Below, in pieces: positions 1 to 9,180 of a stretch of 64,000 bases of DNA. Made by a program: the position numbers and the translations under genes. The stretch lies in contig NZ_CP084029.1 of assembly GCF_020181615.1 (NCBI RefSeq), positions 2,984,520-3,048,519 of the forward strand. Reading direction: 5' to 3'. The notes under the pieces were generated by a model. The model was not told the origin of the DNA. It searched no databases and worked only from the letters and a program-made list of their open reading frames with translations. Each line of letters begins with the position of its first letter. The first letter of the stretch is position 1. This DNA is from [Mycobacterium] crassicus. GTDB taxonomy: Bacteria; Actinomycetota; Actinomycetes; Mycobacteriales; Mycobacteriaceae.

Positions 1-1485
1 CCGACCACGGTGGCCCAGGCCGGCTTTGCCTGGCTGATGGCCGCCAATGTCAGCACCGCCGGCTATCCGATGCTGACGATGGCCAACGCGAACCTGCTCG
101 CCAAGTTCGGCAGTGCCGAGCAGATCGACGCCTTCGTCAGACCGATGATCGCCGGCCGCTTCGTCGGAACGATGTGCCTGTCCGAGACTCAGGCCGGATC
201 ATCGCTGGCCGACATCACCACCCGCGCCGAACCGCGTGCCGACGGCACCTACCGGCTGTTCGGATCGAAGATGTGGATCTCCGGCGGCGATCACGAACTG
301 ACCGACAACATCGTCCATCTGGTGCTGGCCAAGATCCCCGGCGGCCCGGCCGGCACCAAGGGCATCTCGCTGTTCGTCGTGCCGAAGTATCTGGTGAAGC
401 CCGACGGCGTGCTCGGTGAGCGCAACGACGTCGTCCTGGCCGGGCTCAACCACAAGATGGGCTTCCGCGGCATCACCAACACCGTGCTCAACTTCGGCGA
501 GGGCGGCTACCGGCCGGGCGGTGAGCCGGGTGCGGTCGGCTACCTGGTGGGTGAGGCGCACCGCGGGTTGAACTACATGTTCCACATGATGAACGAAGCC
601 CGGCTGGGGGTGGGCATGGGCGCCATCGCCCTGGGCTACACCGGCTACCTGAAGTCGCTGGACTACGCACGCAGCCGACCGCAGGGCCGGCCGGCCACGA
701 CGAAAGACCCAGCGACGCCGCAGGTCCCGATCATTGAACACGCGGATGTCAAACGGATGCTGCTGGCGCAGAAGTCCTACGTCGAGGGGGCACTCGCGTT
801 GGCGCTGTACTGCGCGCGACTCGTCGACATCGCGCACACCGCCGAGTCCGACGCAGAACTCGAGCATGCAACCGCACTGCTGGACATCCTCACCCCGATC
901 GCCAAGAGTTGGCCCTCGCAGTGGTGCCTGGCCGCCAACGACCTGGCGATCCAGGTGCACGGCGGCTACGGCTACACCCGCGAGTACGACGTCGAGCAGC
1001 ACTACCGGGACAATCGGCTCAATCCGATCCACGAGGGCACCCACGGCATTCAGAGCCTGGACCTGTTGGGCCGCAAGGTGATCCAGCGCGGAGGGGCGAG
1101 CCTGGTTGCGCTGCATCAGGCGATGACGGACAGCATCGCCGCAGCACGGCAGGCCGGGGGCGAATCGGCTGAGCTCGCGGCACAACTCGATGCCGTGATC
1201 CAGCGACTGGTCGCGGTCACCGCGGGGATGTTCGCCTCCGGGGACATCGATGCCGCGCTGGCCAACAGCGCCGTCTACCTGGAGGCGTTCGGCCACATGG
1301 TGATCGCCTGGATGTGGCTCGAACAGCTGTTGACCGTCGCTGAGCGCACCGGAGACTTCTACGACGGCAAGCGCCAGGCGGCGCGGTACTTCTTCCACTA
1401 CGAGCTGCCCAGGACCGGCCCGCAGCTCGACCTGTTGGAGAGCCTGGACCGCACCACGATGGAGATGCAGCCCGACTGGTTCTGA
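1..1485 (+). CDS. Acyl-CoA dehydrogenase with C-terminal extension (5' end outside window)
   Basis: FAD-dependent alpha,beta-dehydrogenation of an acyl-CoA. The frame is open from base 1 and ends in TGA at 1485, so the window holds only about 494 codons; this architecture is usually near 600 residues, so roughly the first 100 are missing. The C-terminal half of the core has VHGGYGYTREY and then NPIHEGTHGIQ. The Glu of HEGT is at the position of the catalytic base in acyl-CoA dehydrogenases. About 130 further residues follow, matching the all-helical C-terminal extension of FadE5/DmdC-like enzymes. The gene converges on the minus-strand operon that ends at 1557. In M. tuberculosis this neighbour is not a fadE, so the left edge of the synteny block is different here. 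Substrate cannot be assigned. Confidence 0.9.
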   Translation, partial: PTTVAQAGFAWLMAANVSTAGYPMLTMANANLLAKFGSAEQIDAFVRPMIAGRFVGTMCLSETQAGSSLADITTRAEPRADGTYRLFGSKMWISGGDHELTDNIVHLVLAKIPGGPAGTKGISLFVVPKYLVKPDGVLGERNDVVLAGLNHKMGFRGITNTVLNFGEGGYRPGGEPGAVGYLVGEAHRGLNYMFHMMNEARLGVGMGAIALGYTGYLKSLDYARSRPQGRPATTKDPATPQVPIIEHADVKRMLLAQKSYVEGALALALYCARLVDIAHTAESDAELEHATALLDILTPIAKSWPSQWCLAANDLAIQVHGGYGYTREYDVEQHYRDNRLNPIHEGTHGIQSLDLLGRKVIQRGGASLVALHQAMTDSIAAARQAGGESAELAAQLDAVIQRLVAVTAGMFASGDIDAALANSAVYLEAFGHMVIAWMWLEQLLTVAERTGDFYDGKRQAARYFFHYELPRTGPQLDLLESLDRTTMEMQPDWF

Positions 1486-1556
1486 TGCCACGAGATGTCT
1501 GACCACGATCGGTCGACGCCGCCGGTAGGGGCAAGCCGACGAGCCCCGACGCCCGC

Positions 1557-2333
1557 TTACAGCGGCGTCACGTACGCCGAGCTGATGCCCCCGTCCACCA
1601 GGAACGTCGAGCCGGTGATGAACGAGGCATCATCGCTGGCCAGGAACGCGACCGCGGCCGCGATCTCCTCCGGCTCGGCGAAGCGTCCCACCGGCACATG
1701 CACCAGGCGGCGCGCCGCACGCTCCGGATCGGCGGCGAACAGCTCCTGCAGCAGCGGGGTGTTCACCGGCCCGGGGCACAGCGCGTTGACCCGGATGCCC
1801 TGGCGGGCGTACTGGACCCCGAGCTCGCGCGACATGGCCAGCACCCCGCCCTTGGAGGCGGTGTAGGAGATCTGGGAGGTGGCCGAACCCATCACCGCCA
1901 CGAACGATGCGGTGTTGATGATCGATCCGCGCCCGGCGGGTGCCATGTGCCGAAGCGCAGCCCGGCAGCACAGGTACACCGATTTGAGGTTTACGTCTTG
2001 AACCCGTTGCCACGCCGGAAGTTCGGTGGTTTCGATCAGGTCGTCATCGGGCGGCGAGATACCGGCGTTGTTGAAGGCGATATCGACCGAACCGAACGTC
2101 TGGGCCGCGGTGTCGAACAGCGCATCGACCTGGTCCTGATCGGAGACGTCGACCTGAACGAACAGCCCATCGACTTCGTCGGCGGCTGCGGCTCCGGCGA
2201 CCGGGTCCAGATCGGCCACCACGACGCGCGCACCTTCGGCGCGGAACCGGCGTGCGGTCGCCAGGCCGATGCCACCACCGGCACCGGTCACCACGGCGAT
2301 CCGTCCGGCCAGGCGTTGGGTCAGATCGGTCAC
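1557..2333 (-). CDS. SDR-family oxidoreductase (Rv2857c-like)
   Basis: 258-residue short-chain dehydrogenase, NAD(P)-dependent. It has the Rossmann motif TGAGGGIG near residue 15, NNAG after strand 4, the catalytic Ser in IINTASF and YTASK as the Tyr/Lys pair, then the PG motif LCPGPVNTP; it ends in the usual DGG region. A longer open frame runs upstream to 2648, but that is shadow of the aldehyde dehydrogenase. The GTG at 2333 overlaps the upstream stop by four bases (GTGA) and gives the normal family N-terminus. It is the last gene of the SDR/aldehyde dehydrogenase/amidotransferase/glutamine-synthetase-like operon, so a role in the same nitrogen-compound catabolism is likely. Substrate unknown. 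Confidence 0.9.
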   Translation of the reverse strand: MTDLTQRLAGRIAVVTGAGGGIGLATARRFRAEGARVVVADLDPVAGAAAADEVDGLFVQVDVSDQDQVDALFDTAAQTFGSVDIAFNNAGISPPDDDLIETTELPAWQRVQDVNLKSVYLCCRAALRHMAPAGRGSIINTASFVAVMGSATSQISYTASKGGVLAMSRELGVQYARQGIRVNALCPGPVNTPLLQELFAADPERAARRLVHVPVGRFAEPEEIAAAVAFLASDDASFITGSTFLVDGGISSAYVTPL

Positions 2334-3694
2334 TGGATCTCCTTCACTGCGATGAACACGTTCTTGGTTTCGGTGAAGGCCAGCGGCGCGTCCGCGCCCA
2401 ACTCCCGGCCCAGCCCCGATTGTTTGAATCCCCCGAACGGGGTGCTGAAACGCACCGAGGAGTGCGAATTCACCGACAGGTTCCCGGCTTCCACCGCCCG
2501 GGAGACCCGCAGCGCCCGGGACAGGTCGTCGGTCCAGATCGAACCGGACAGCCCGTAGACGGTGTCGTTGGCCAGCGCCACGGCGTCGGCTTCGTCGTCG
2601 AACGGCAGCACGGTCACCACCGGGCCGAATATCTCCTCGGTGACGCACCGGTCGGTGCGGCCAGGTGTCAGCACCGTCGGTGGGAACCAGTAGCCCGGAC
2701 CCGTCGGCGCCGTGCCGCGGAAGGCGACCGGCGCGTCGTCGGGCACGTAGGAGGCCACCTTGTCCCAGTGCGGACGTGACACCAGCGGCCCCATATCGGT
2801 GTCCCGAGAAGCCGGATCGCCCACGACGACCCCGGCCACGGCCGGTTCCAACAGTTCCATGAAACGGTCATAGACGCTGCGCTGCACCAGGATCCGACTG
2901 CGCGCACAGCAGTCCTGCCCGGCGTTGTCGAACACCCCGTAGGGTGCGGTCGCCGCCGCCTGCTCGAGGTCGCAGTCGGCGAAGACGATGTTGGCGCTCT
3001 TGCCGCCGAGCTCGAGGGTGACCCGCTTGACCCCGGGCGCCGCGGCCTGCAGCACTCGCGTTCCGGTGACGGTCGAGCCGGTGAACACGATCTTGGCCAC
3101 GCCCGGGTGGGTGACCAGTCGCTCGCCCACCTCGGCGCCACGGCCGGGCAGCACCTGCAAAAGGTCCGGCTCCAAACCGGATTCGACGGCCAGTTCGCCC
3201 AGCCGGATCGTGGTCAGCGGCGTCCACTCGGCCGGTTTGATCAGCACCGCGTTTCCGGCGGCCAGCGCCGGGGCGAAACCCCACGCGGCGATCGGCATCG
3301 GGAAGTTCCACGGGGTGATGATCCCGACGACGCCGACCGGCTCATGGAAGGTGACGTCCAGTCCGCCCGCCACCGGGATCTGTCGACCGGACAGCCGTTC
3401 TGGGCTGGCCGCATAGAACTGCAGCACGTCGCGGACATGCCCGGCTTCCCATTCGGCGGCAGACACCGGATGGCCGGCATTGGCCACCTCCAGGGCGGCC
3501 AGCTCATCGAGGTGGGCATCGACGACCGCGGCGAAGGACCGCAGTGCCGCGGCCCGCTCGGCCGGGGCACGTTTGGCCCACCGCTTCTGGGCCGCCTGCG
3601 CCCGCCCGACCGCGTCGTCGACGGCGGCGGTGTCGACGTGCGCGACGGTGGCGAACACCGCCCCGGTGGCCGGGTTGAGAAGTTCATGATTCAT
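2330..3694 (-). CDS. aldC: Aldehyde dehydrogenase family protein (Rv2858c/AldC-like)
   Basis: 454-residue NAD(P)-dependent aldehyde dehydrogenase. Visible residues are PWN with Asn130, the cofactor region FTGSTVTG (204-211), the general base Glu228 in LELGG and the nucleophile Cys262 in GQDCCARSR. The next residue is also Cys. Start chosen at ATG 3694, which overlaps the upstream stop as ATGA and begins with a normal ALDH N-terminus (HELLNPATG); the upstream in-frame extension to 3784 lies inside the amidotransferase gene. By context it would oxidise an aldehyde such as a gamma-glutamyl-aminoaldehyde produced from polyamines. That substrate is inferred from the operon, not from the sequence. 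Confidence 0.92.
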   Translation of the reverse strand: MNHELLNPATGAVFATVAHVDTAAVDDAVGRAQAAQKRWAKRAPAERAAALRSFAAVVDAHLDELAALEVANAGHPVSAAEWEAGHVRDVLQFYAASPERLSGRQIPVAGGLDVTFHEPVGVVGIITPWNFPMPIAAWGFAPALAAGNAVLIKPAEWTPLTTIRLGELAVESGLEPDLLQVLPGRGAEVGERLVTHPGVAKIVFTGSTVTGTRVLQAAAPGVKRVTLELGGKSANIVFADCDLEQAAATAPYGVFDNAGQDCCARSRILVQRSVYDRFMELLEPAVAGVVVGDPASRDTDMGPLVSRPHWDKVASYVPDDAPVAFRGTAPTGPGYWFPPTVLTPGRTDRCVTEEIFGPVVTVLPFDDEADAVALANDTVYGLSGSIWTDDLSRALRVSRAVEAGNLSVNSHSSVRFSTPFGGFKQSGLGRELGADAPLAFTETKNVFIAVKEIQ

Positions 3695-4446
3695 CGGCTC
3701 ACCCGCTGCACCGCATACCTTTCCGCTGCGTCGACGATCGCGGAGAACAGCCGCGGATCGTCGAGGGATTCCTCGGGGTGCCATTGCACCGCGAGCACGA
3801 AATTCTCCCCCGGCAGCTCGATGGCCTCGATGACACCGTCATCGTCGCGCGCGCTGACCACCAGCTTCGCGCCCAGCTCGGCGATCGCCTGATGGTGGTA
3901 GCACTGCACCTCACACGCCTCGCCGATCAGCTCCGCCAGTCGGGTACCGGCCACAGTCCGCACCGGCATCTCGGTGAACACGCCGTTGCCGGCCCGGTGA
4001 CCGTTGCTGCCGAGCACGTCGGGCAGATGTTGGTGCAGCGTTCCGCCGAACGCGACATTGAGCACCTGGGCGCCGCGGCAGATGCCCAGCACCGGCAGAC
4101 CCCGCCGCAGCGCCTCGTCCAGCAGCGCGAACTCCCAGGCGTCACGCACCGGGTCGGGCCGGTCGGTTTCGGCGTGCGGGTCCTGGCCGTAGCCGGCGGG
4201 GTCGAGGTCACGGCCCCCGGTGAGCACCAGTCCGGCGACCCCGTCGAGTACCCGCGCCGCGATCTCGGGACTGACCGGCTGGGGCGGCAGCAGCACCGCG
4301 ATACCGCCGGCCGCGGTGATGCCGTTGAGGTACGGGGCGGGCAGCAGGCCGGCACGGACATCCCAGACGCCGGTCTGCGCGCGGTCCAGGTAGGTGGTCA
4401 AGCCGATGATCGGGTGGGCGGGTTCGTGCGAGTCAGAACCGTTCAA
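3691..4446 (-). CDS. Class-I glutamine amidotransferase-like hydrolase (PuuD/peptidase C26 type, Rv2859c-like)
   Basis: 251-residue protein of the gamma-glutamyl-GABA hydrolase family, expected to cleave a gamma-glutamyl amide. The nucleophile is Cys123 in GICRGAQ, and the His/Glu pair is 223/225 in WHPEE. TGGRDLDP at 77-84 is the usual PuuD-type oxyanion/substrate loop. It overlaps glnA4 by 14 bp (4433-4446) and the downstream aldehyde dehydrogenase by 4 bp, so the set is translationally coupled. In the E. coli Puu route this enzyme releases GABA from gamma-glutamyl-GABA. The operon supports an equivalent last step here. Confidence 0.9.
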   Translation of the reverse strand: MNGSDSHEPAHPIIGLTTYLDRAQTGVWDVRAGLLPAPYLNGITAAGGIAVLLPPQPVSPEIAARVLDGVAGLVLTGGRDLDPAGYGQDPHAETDRPDPVRDAWEFALLDEALRRGLPVLGICRGAQVLNVAFGGTLHQHLPDVLGSNGHRAGNGVFTEMPVRTVAGTRLAELIGEACEVQCYHHQAIAELGAKLVVSARDDDGVIEAIELPGENFVLAVQWHPEESLDDPRLFSAIVDAAERYAVQRVSR

Positions 4447-5797
4447 AACCCCGAACCCTTTCCCAGTCGGTCACCGCGGCGTTGAAGGCGCCGGACTCCA
4501 CCCGGGCGCTGTGCAGGTAGTGGTCGACGACGTCGTCACCGAACGCCTTGCGGGCCAACGCTGATTCGGCGAACAAGTCGGCAGCCTCGGCGAGCGTAGT
4601 CGGCAGCTGCGGCAGCTCGGAACGGTAGGCGTCGCCGGAGACCGGCTCGGCCAGTTCCAGCTCGTTGTCGATGCCGTACAGGCCCGCCGCGATCAGGGCC
4701 GCCACCGCCAGGTAGGGGTTCACGTCGCCGCCGGGTACCCGGCACTCCACCCGCAAAGAGTCATCGTGGCCGACCACCCGCAACGCGCAGGTGCGGTTGT
4801 CCAGGCCCCATCCGATGGCTGTGGGGGCGAAGCTGCCACCGACAAACCGTTTGTAGGAGTTGATGTTCGGCGCGTAGCACAGCGTCAGCTCGGCCAGCGT
4901 GGCCAGCTGGCCGGCCAGGAAGCTGCGGAACAACGTCGACATGCCGTGCGGTCCGACCGGGTCGGCGAACACCGCGGTGCCGTCGGCACTGCGCAGCGAC
5001 AGATGCACATGGCAGCTGTTGCCTTCGCGTTCGTCGAACTTCGCCATGAACGTGATGCTCTTGCCGTGCTGGTCGGCGATCTCCTTGGCGCCGCTCTTGT
5101 AGACGCTGTGGTTGTCGCAGGCCCGCAGCGCCTCTTCATAGCGGAAGGTGATCTCCTGTTGGCCGGTGTGGCACTCCCCTTTGACGCCTTCGCAGCGCAT
5201 GCCCGCACCGGCCATGCCCAGCCGGATGTCCCGCAGCAACGGCTCCAGCCGGCTACCGGCCACCAGACCGTAGTCGGCGTTGTAGTCGGTCCCGGGAGTC
5301 AGGTCGCGGTACCCACCGGCCCACGCCTGCCGGTAACTGTCGTCAAACACCAGGAATTCGAGTTCCGTTGCCGCATAAGCGACCAGCCCGCGCTGGGCCA
5401 GCCGGGCGATCTGGGTGGCCAGGATCTGGCGCGGCGCCACCTCGACCGGACCGCCGCCCGGCCGGTACGCGTCGGCCAGCACCTGCGCGGTGCCGGGCAG
5501 CCAGGGGACGCGGCGCAGCGTCGCGAAATCCGGTTTGAGCACCAGGTCCCCGTAGCCGGTGTCCCAATCGGCGATCGGATAGCCGGGCACGGTGTTCATC
5601 TCGACGTCGACAGCCAGCAGGTAGCTGCAGCAGTCCACGCCATTGCCGACGACCTCATCGAGGAAGTGCTCGGCGGCGACCCGCTTACCGACCAACCGGC
5701 CCTGCATGTCGGTGAAGGCCACCACGACGGTGTCGATCTCGCCCGACTCGACCAGTTGCTGCAGTTCTGCTTGGGACAGCATCGCGGGCCGGGCCAT
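4433..5797 (-). CDS. glnA4: Glutamine synthetase-like ligase GlnA4 (gamma-glutamylpolyamine synthetase type)
   Basis: 454-residue type-I glutamine synthetase fold. The N-terminal beta-grasp domain contains FTDMQGRLVGKRV; the catalytic domain has ATELEFLVF (metal-binding Glu), EGNSCHVHLSL (His of the ATP site), NSYKRFVGGSFAPT and the arginine-rich VVGHDDSLRVECRVPGGDVNPYL stretch, shown here only as a landmark. It is shorter than GlnA1 and sits at the head of an operon with aldehyde dehydrogenase and a PuuD-type hydrolase. This favours gamma-glutamylation of a polyamine or amino compound over ammonium assimilation. The start ATG at 5797 is preceded by GAAGGAA (read on the minus strand), a strong ribosome site. 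Promoter probably in 5798-5860. Confidence 0.9.
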   Translation of the reverse strand: MARPAMLSQAELQQLVESGEIDTVVVAFTDMQGRLVGKRVAAEHFLDEVVGNGVDCCSYLLAVDVEMNTVPGYPIADWDTGYGDLVLKPDFATLRRVPWLPGTAQVLADAYRPGGGPVEVAPRQILATQIARLAQRGLVAYAATELEFLVFDDSYRQAWAGGYRDLTPGTDYNADYGLVAGSRLEPLLRDIRLGMAGAGMRCEGVKGECHTGQQEITFRYEEALRACDNHSVYKSGAKEIADQHGKSITFMAKFDEREGNSCHVHLSLRSADGTAVFADPVGPHGMSTLFRSFLAGQLATLAELTLCYAPNINSYKRFVGGSFAPTAIGWGLDNRTCALRVVGHDDSLRVECRVPGGDVNPYLAVAALIAAGLYGIDNELELAEPVSGDAYRSELPQLPTTLAEAADLFAESALARKAFGDDVVDHYLHSARVESGAFNAAVTDWERVRGFERF

Positions 5798-5860
5798 AGA
5801 GTTCCTTCACCGCCGCAGGAAAGCCTGACATCAAAGTGCTGCCAGGCTACCCGCCTATCG

Positions 5861-7600
5861 TCAGCCGACGCGCTCTAGTCGCTGGAATAGATTCGATCGA
5901 TAGCAGTCGACACAGGTCGATCGGCGGATCTTGCCGCTGGTGGTAATCGGCAACGAGCCCGGCGCCACCAGCATCAGGTCGGAGACCCGCACTCCGTGCG
6001 CGCGTGAGACCGCAGCCGCCACATCCCGTTTCAGGGCCACGATCCGCTGCGCCTGCTCCTCGGCGCTGCCCCGCGGCTTGAGTTCGGCGACCACCACCAG
6101 TTGCTCTCGGCCGTCGCCGGTGATCGGGATCGCCGCGACGCGGCCGCCGGTGATCTCCTGCACGGTGGCCTCGATGTCGTCCGGGTAGTGGTTTCGTCCG
6201 TCCACGATCAGCAGATCCTTGATACGGCCGACGACCAGCAGTTCGCCGTCGTGAATGACGCCGAGGTCCCCGGTACGCAGCCACGCACTCGCGGGCGTAC
6301 CCGGCGAGGGAGCCTCGATGCGGCCACCGAAGGTGCGTTCGGTCGCCTCGGGGTTATGCCAATACCCGCTGGCGACGTTGGACCCGTGCACCCAGACCTC
6401 CCCCACCTTGTCGTCCGGGTTCTCCAGGCGCGTCTCGGGGTCGACGATGCGCACCGTGCAGGCACGCGGCGCGCCGATGCTGACCAGGTCGGCGCCGAAG
6501 GGTCCGGCTTCGGCGGTGCCGGCCACCAACTTCTCGTAGTCCAGTCGGACCGTCACCGGCCGGTTCATGCGCGGCGCCGAAGCCACGTAGACCATCGCCT
6601 CGGCCAACCCGTAGGACGGCGCCACCGCGTTGGCCGGCAGATTGAAGCGGGCGAACCGTTCGTTGAATCGGCGGATCGTCGCGGCGTGGATGCGCTCACT
6701 GCCGGACAGGATGGTGTGCACGCCCCCGAGGTCGAGCCCGGCCATGTCCTCATCGGAGGTGCGGCGGGCGACCAGTTCGAACGCGAAGTTCGGTCCGGCG
6801 GTGAACGCCGACGAGTTGGTCGCCAGCTGCTGTATCCAACGCGCCGGCTTCTGCAGGAACGCGATCGGGGTCGTCACCACCGAATGCCGGCCCATGGTGA
6901 CGGCCCCCATCACCCCGAGCAGCAGCCCCATGTCGTGGTAGAACGGCAGCCAGGAAACCAGCGTGGTGTCCGGCGGCGGTGCTCCCCCGTCGTCGACGAA
7001 GTAGTCGGCCATCACCTGCTCGATGTTGGCGAACACGTTGCGGTGCGAAACCACCACGCCTCGCGGGGAACCGGTCGAGCCGGACGTGTACTGCAGCAGC
7101 GCGGTCTTTGTGGTCAGCGCACCCGCCCGATCCCAGCCGGAGGGCGAGTCGAGGTCGAGCAGGTCGACCTCGATGATCGCCGGCGGAGCGCCACCGACGG
7201 CACTGATACAGGCCTGGATGTCACCGACCACGGCGGACGTGGTGAGCACTACGGTCGGAGCGCAGTCCTTCAGCGCCGCGGTGACCCGTTCGTCGCGGCT
7301 GCCGAACAGCGGGACCGGCAACGGAACCACGATGCAGCCGGCCTCCATCGCCCCGAAGAACCCGGCGATGTACTCCAGACCCTGCGGCGCGAGCAGCGCG
7401 ACCCGGTCGCCGGGCGAGGCGACCGCAGCCACCTCCACGGCCACCGACTCGGTGCGGCAGGCGATCTGCGACCAGGTCAGGGTCTCGGCGTAGCCCGCCT
7501 GATCCAGGTCGTAGTCGACAAAGGTGAACGCCGGCCGGTCCGGCCATTCCTGCGCTCGCTCACGCAACAGGCCCGGAATCGAATGTCCCCACGACAACAC
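5861..7600 (-). CDS. Fatty acyl-AMP ligase (FAAL/FadD family), orphan
   Basis: 579-residue adenylate-forming enzyme closest in style to the mycobacterial FAALs FadD21/FadD26/FadD28: an N-terminus of the type LLRERA..W.DRPAFTFVDY, LTWSQ, LLAPQGLEYI (70-79) and the AMP/ATP loop YTSGSTGSPRGVVVSH (171-186). It is followed by LPFYHDMGLL, SYGLAEA and LRTGDLG. FAALs form acyl-adenylates that are usually loaded on a PKS acyl-carrier domain. No PKS or carrier protein is nearby, so the acceptor is unknown. Start placed at GTG 7600, which has a GGGGGG run 7 bases upstream; open frame further upstream to 7990 is shadow. It replaces nothing in the M. tuberculosis order between glnA4 and mapB, so it looks like a lineage-specific insertion. 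Confidence 0.9.
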   Translation of the reverse strand: MLSWGHSIPGLLRERAQEWPDRPAFTFVDYDLDQAGYAETLTWSQIACRTESVAVEVAAVASPGDRVALLAPQGLEYIAGFFGAMEAGCIVVPLPVPLFGSRDERVTAALKDCAPTVVLTTSAVVGDIQACISAVGGAPPAIIEVDLLDLDSPSGWDRAGALTTKTALLQYTSGSTGSPRGVVVSHRNVFANIEQVMADYFVDDGGAPPPDTTLVSWLPFYHDMGLLLGVMGAVTMGRHSVVTTPIAFLQKPARWIQQLATNSSAFTAGPNFAFELVARRTSDEDMAGLDLGGVHTILSGSERIHAATIRRFNERFARFNLPANAVAPSYGLAEAMVYVASAPRMNRPVTVRLDYEKLVAGTAEAGPFGADLVSIGAPRACTVRIVDPETRLENPDDKVGEVWVHGSNVASGYWHNPEATERTFGGRIEAPSPGTPASAWLRTGDLGVIHDGELLVVGRIKDLLIVDGRNHYPDDIEATVQEITGGRVAAIPITGDGREQLVVVAELKPRGSAEEQAQRIVALKRDVAAAVSRAHGVRVSDLMLVAPGSLPITTSGKIRRSTCVDCYRSNLFQRLERVG

Positions 7601-7656
7601 GTCAATACCCCCCAATTGATTATTCGATTTGTATTCCGCTCTCCCCCGAGAGCCCT

Positions 7657-8220
7657 TTACCAGGTACTGGCCCGCAAAACGATCTCCATCGCGAGTTGGG
7701 CAGTGAACTCCTGGGCGCTGCGCCGTCCCGGCAACACCACCAGGCGATGTTCGCCGTAGATGAAGCGCTGACTGGCGTCGGCCACCGCCGCGGTGGCCCG
7801 AGAACTGACCAGAACGGTGGTGTTGATCTCCACCGGCGGGCATCGTTCGTCGCGGATCGCCCCGCTGAGATCCGGCGCCCGGGGATGTCCGCGGTCGAGC
7901 ACCACCAGGCCGGTGAACCGGTCCGGGCGCGTCGCCGCGAGTTCCCACGCGTTGTCCCCGCCGGTTCGATCGCCGACCAGCACGCCGCACTGCACGCCCA
8001 GCGAGTCGAGGATGCCCACCACGGACTTGGGTGTCAGCCGCGGGTCGGCGCCGATCACGATGGTCCGCAGCGTTGCGGTGTGCAGCCGCTGGCAGACCGC
8101 GTCATAGGCGGTCAGCGGATGTTGCGCCGCCGCAAGCACGACAACGACGGGCCCGTTCTCCGGGCCGTTCACATCGACCGGGATCGGAAACCCGTCGATG
8201 GTCATCATCGTGCCAGGCAT
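7657..8220 (-). CDS. Alpha/beta-hydrolase-like protein lacking the nucleophile serine
   Basis: 187 residues, much shorter than a typical 260-300 residue alpha/beta hydrolase. The order of elements fits the fold core: a strand (VVVVLAAAQH, 25-34), VVGILDSLG (67-75), then strand and elbow GVLVGDRTGG (79-88), then a strand LVVLDRGHP. The nucleophile elbow G-x-S-x-G reads G83-D-R85-T-G87, so Arg stands where Ser/Asp/Cys is needed. No clear catalytic His loop is visible. It is probably a non-catalytic or divergent member, transcribed just upstream of and likely with the FAAL gene (56 bp gap). The start is either 8220 or the ATGs at 8208/8205; no strong ribosome site separates them. Confidence 0.65.
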   Translation of the reverse strand: MPGTMMTIDGFPIPVDVNGPENGPVVVVLAAAQHPLTAYDAVCQRLHTATLRTIVIGADPRLTPKSVVGILDSLGVQCGVLVGDRTGGDNAWELAATRPDRFTGLVVLDRGHPRAPDLSGAIRDERCPPVEINTTVLVSSRATAAVADASQRFIYGEHRLVVLPGRRSAQEFTAQLAMEIVLRASTW

Positions 8221-8300
8221 TTGCGCAAGGCTACAGTCAGCGAAGCCTCAACGGGGCTATTTCGGCGGCCCTTCAGCGGCTCAACAGGCAACGCCGGAAA

Positions 8301-9158
8301 TCACGGAAGCGTGAGAATCTCGGCCCCGTCGTCGGTCACCACCAGGGTGTGCTCGAACTGCGCGGTCCAGCGTCCGTCGCTGGTGACCACCGTCCAGTCG
8401 TCGTCCCAGATCCCGTAGTCCAGGCCGCCGAGGTTGATCATCGGCTCGATGGTGAACGTCATTCCGGCTTCGATGACGGTGTCCACCTCAGGTTGGTCGT
8501 AATGCAGGATCACCAGGCCGTTGTGGAAGGTCTCGCCGATCCCGTGGCCGGTGAAGTCGCGCACCACGTTGTAGCCGAACCGATTCGCGTACGCCTCGAT
8601 GACCCGTCCGATCACCGACAGCGCGCGCCCCGGTTTGACCGCCTTGATGGCGCGCGCCGTCGCCTCCTGGGTCCGTTCGACCAGCAGCCGGTGCTCCTCG
8701 GAGACATCGCCGGCCAGGAACGTCGCATTGGTGTCGCCGTGCACGCCGTCGAAATAGGCGGTGACGTCGATGTTGACGATGTCGCCGTCGGCGATCACCG
8801 TCGAGTCCGGGATTCCGTGGCAGATGACCTCGTTGAGCGAGGTGCAGCATGACTTGGGAAAGCCCTTGTAGCCCAGCGTGGAGGGGTAGGCGCCGTGGTC
8901 GACCATGTACTCATGCGCGATGCGGTCGAGCGCGTCGGTGGTCACTCCGGGCGCGACAGCCTTGCCGGCCTCGGCCAGCGCGCCCGCCGCGATCCGGCCC
9001 GCGACCCGCATCTTCTCGATCACCTCGGGTGTCTGCACCCACGGCTCACTGCCCTCGGCAGCAGTTGACCTGCCGACGTATTCGGGGCGCGGAATCGCGC
9101 GGGGCACCAGAAGCGTCGGCGACACCACGCCGGGGGAAAGTGGGGCACGAACGGGCAT
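8301..9158 (-). CDS. mapB: Methionine aminopeptidase, type Ic (MapB)
   Basis: 285-residue cytosolic metalloprotease removing N-terminal Met from nascent proteins. It matches mycobacterial MapB in length and almost throughout the catalytic domain. The metal ligands are in [19 protein letters not shown] (two Asp), [11 protein letters not shown] (His), TIEPM (Glu) and FEHTL (Glu). The N-terminal extension of about 40 residues with a proline-rich SPGVVSPT...RPEYVG stretch is the feature that separates MapB from MapA and links it to the ribosome in known structures. Single transcription direction with neighbours; gap of 80 bp to the hydrolase-like gene downstream. Confidence 0.97.
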   Translation of the reverse strand: MPVRAPLSPGVVSPTLLVPRAIPRPEYVGRSTAAEGSEPWVQTPEVIEKMRVAGRIAAGALAEAGKAVAPGVTTDALDRIAHEYMVDHGAYPSTLGYKGFPKSCCTSLNEVICHGIPDSTVIADGDIVNIDVTAYFDGVHGDTNATFLAGDVSEEHRLLVERTQEATARAIKAVKPGRALSVIGRVIEAYANRFGYNVVRDFTGHGIGETFHNGLVILHYDQPEVDTVIEAGMTFTIEPMINLGGLDYGIWDDDWTVVTSDGRWTAQFEHTLVVTDDGAEILTLP

Positions 9159-9180
9159 CTGGCCAGCTTAACTGAGCTGG

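Noticed and set aside
199..1506. Long open frame on the minus strand opposite the acyl-CoA dehydrogenase, and many similar ones in the window
   Set aside because: High-GC codon bias leaves long antisense frames open; their predicted proteins are Arg/Ala/Gly/Pro rich with no family features.
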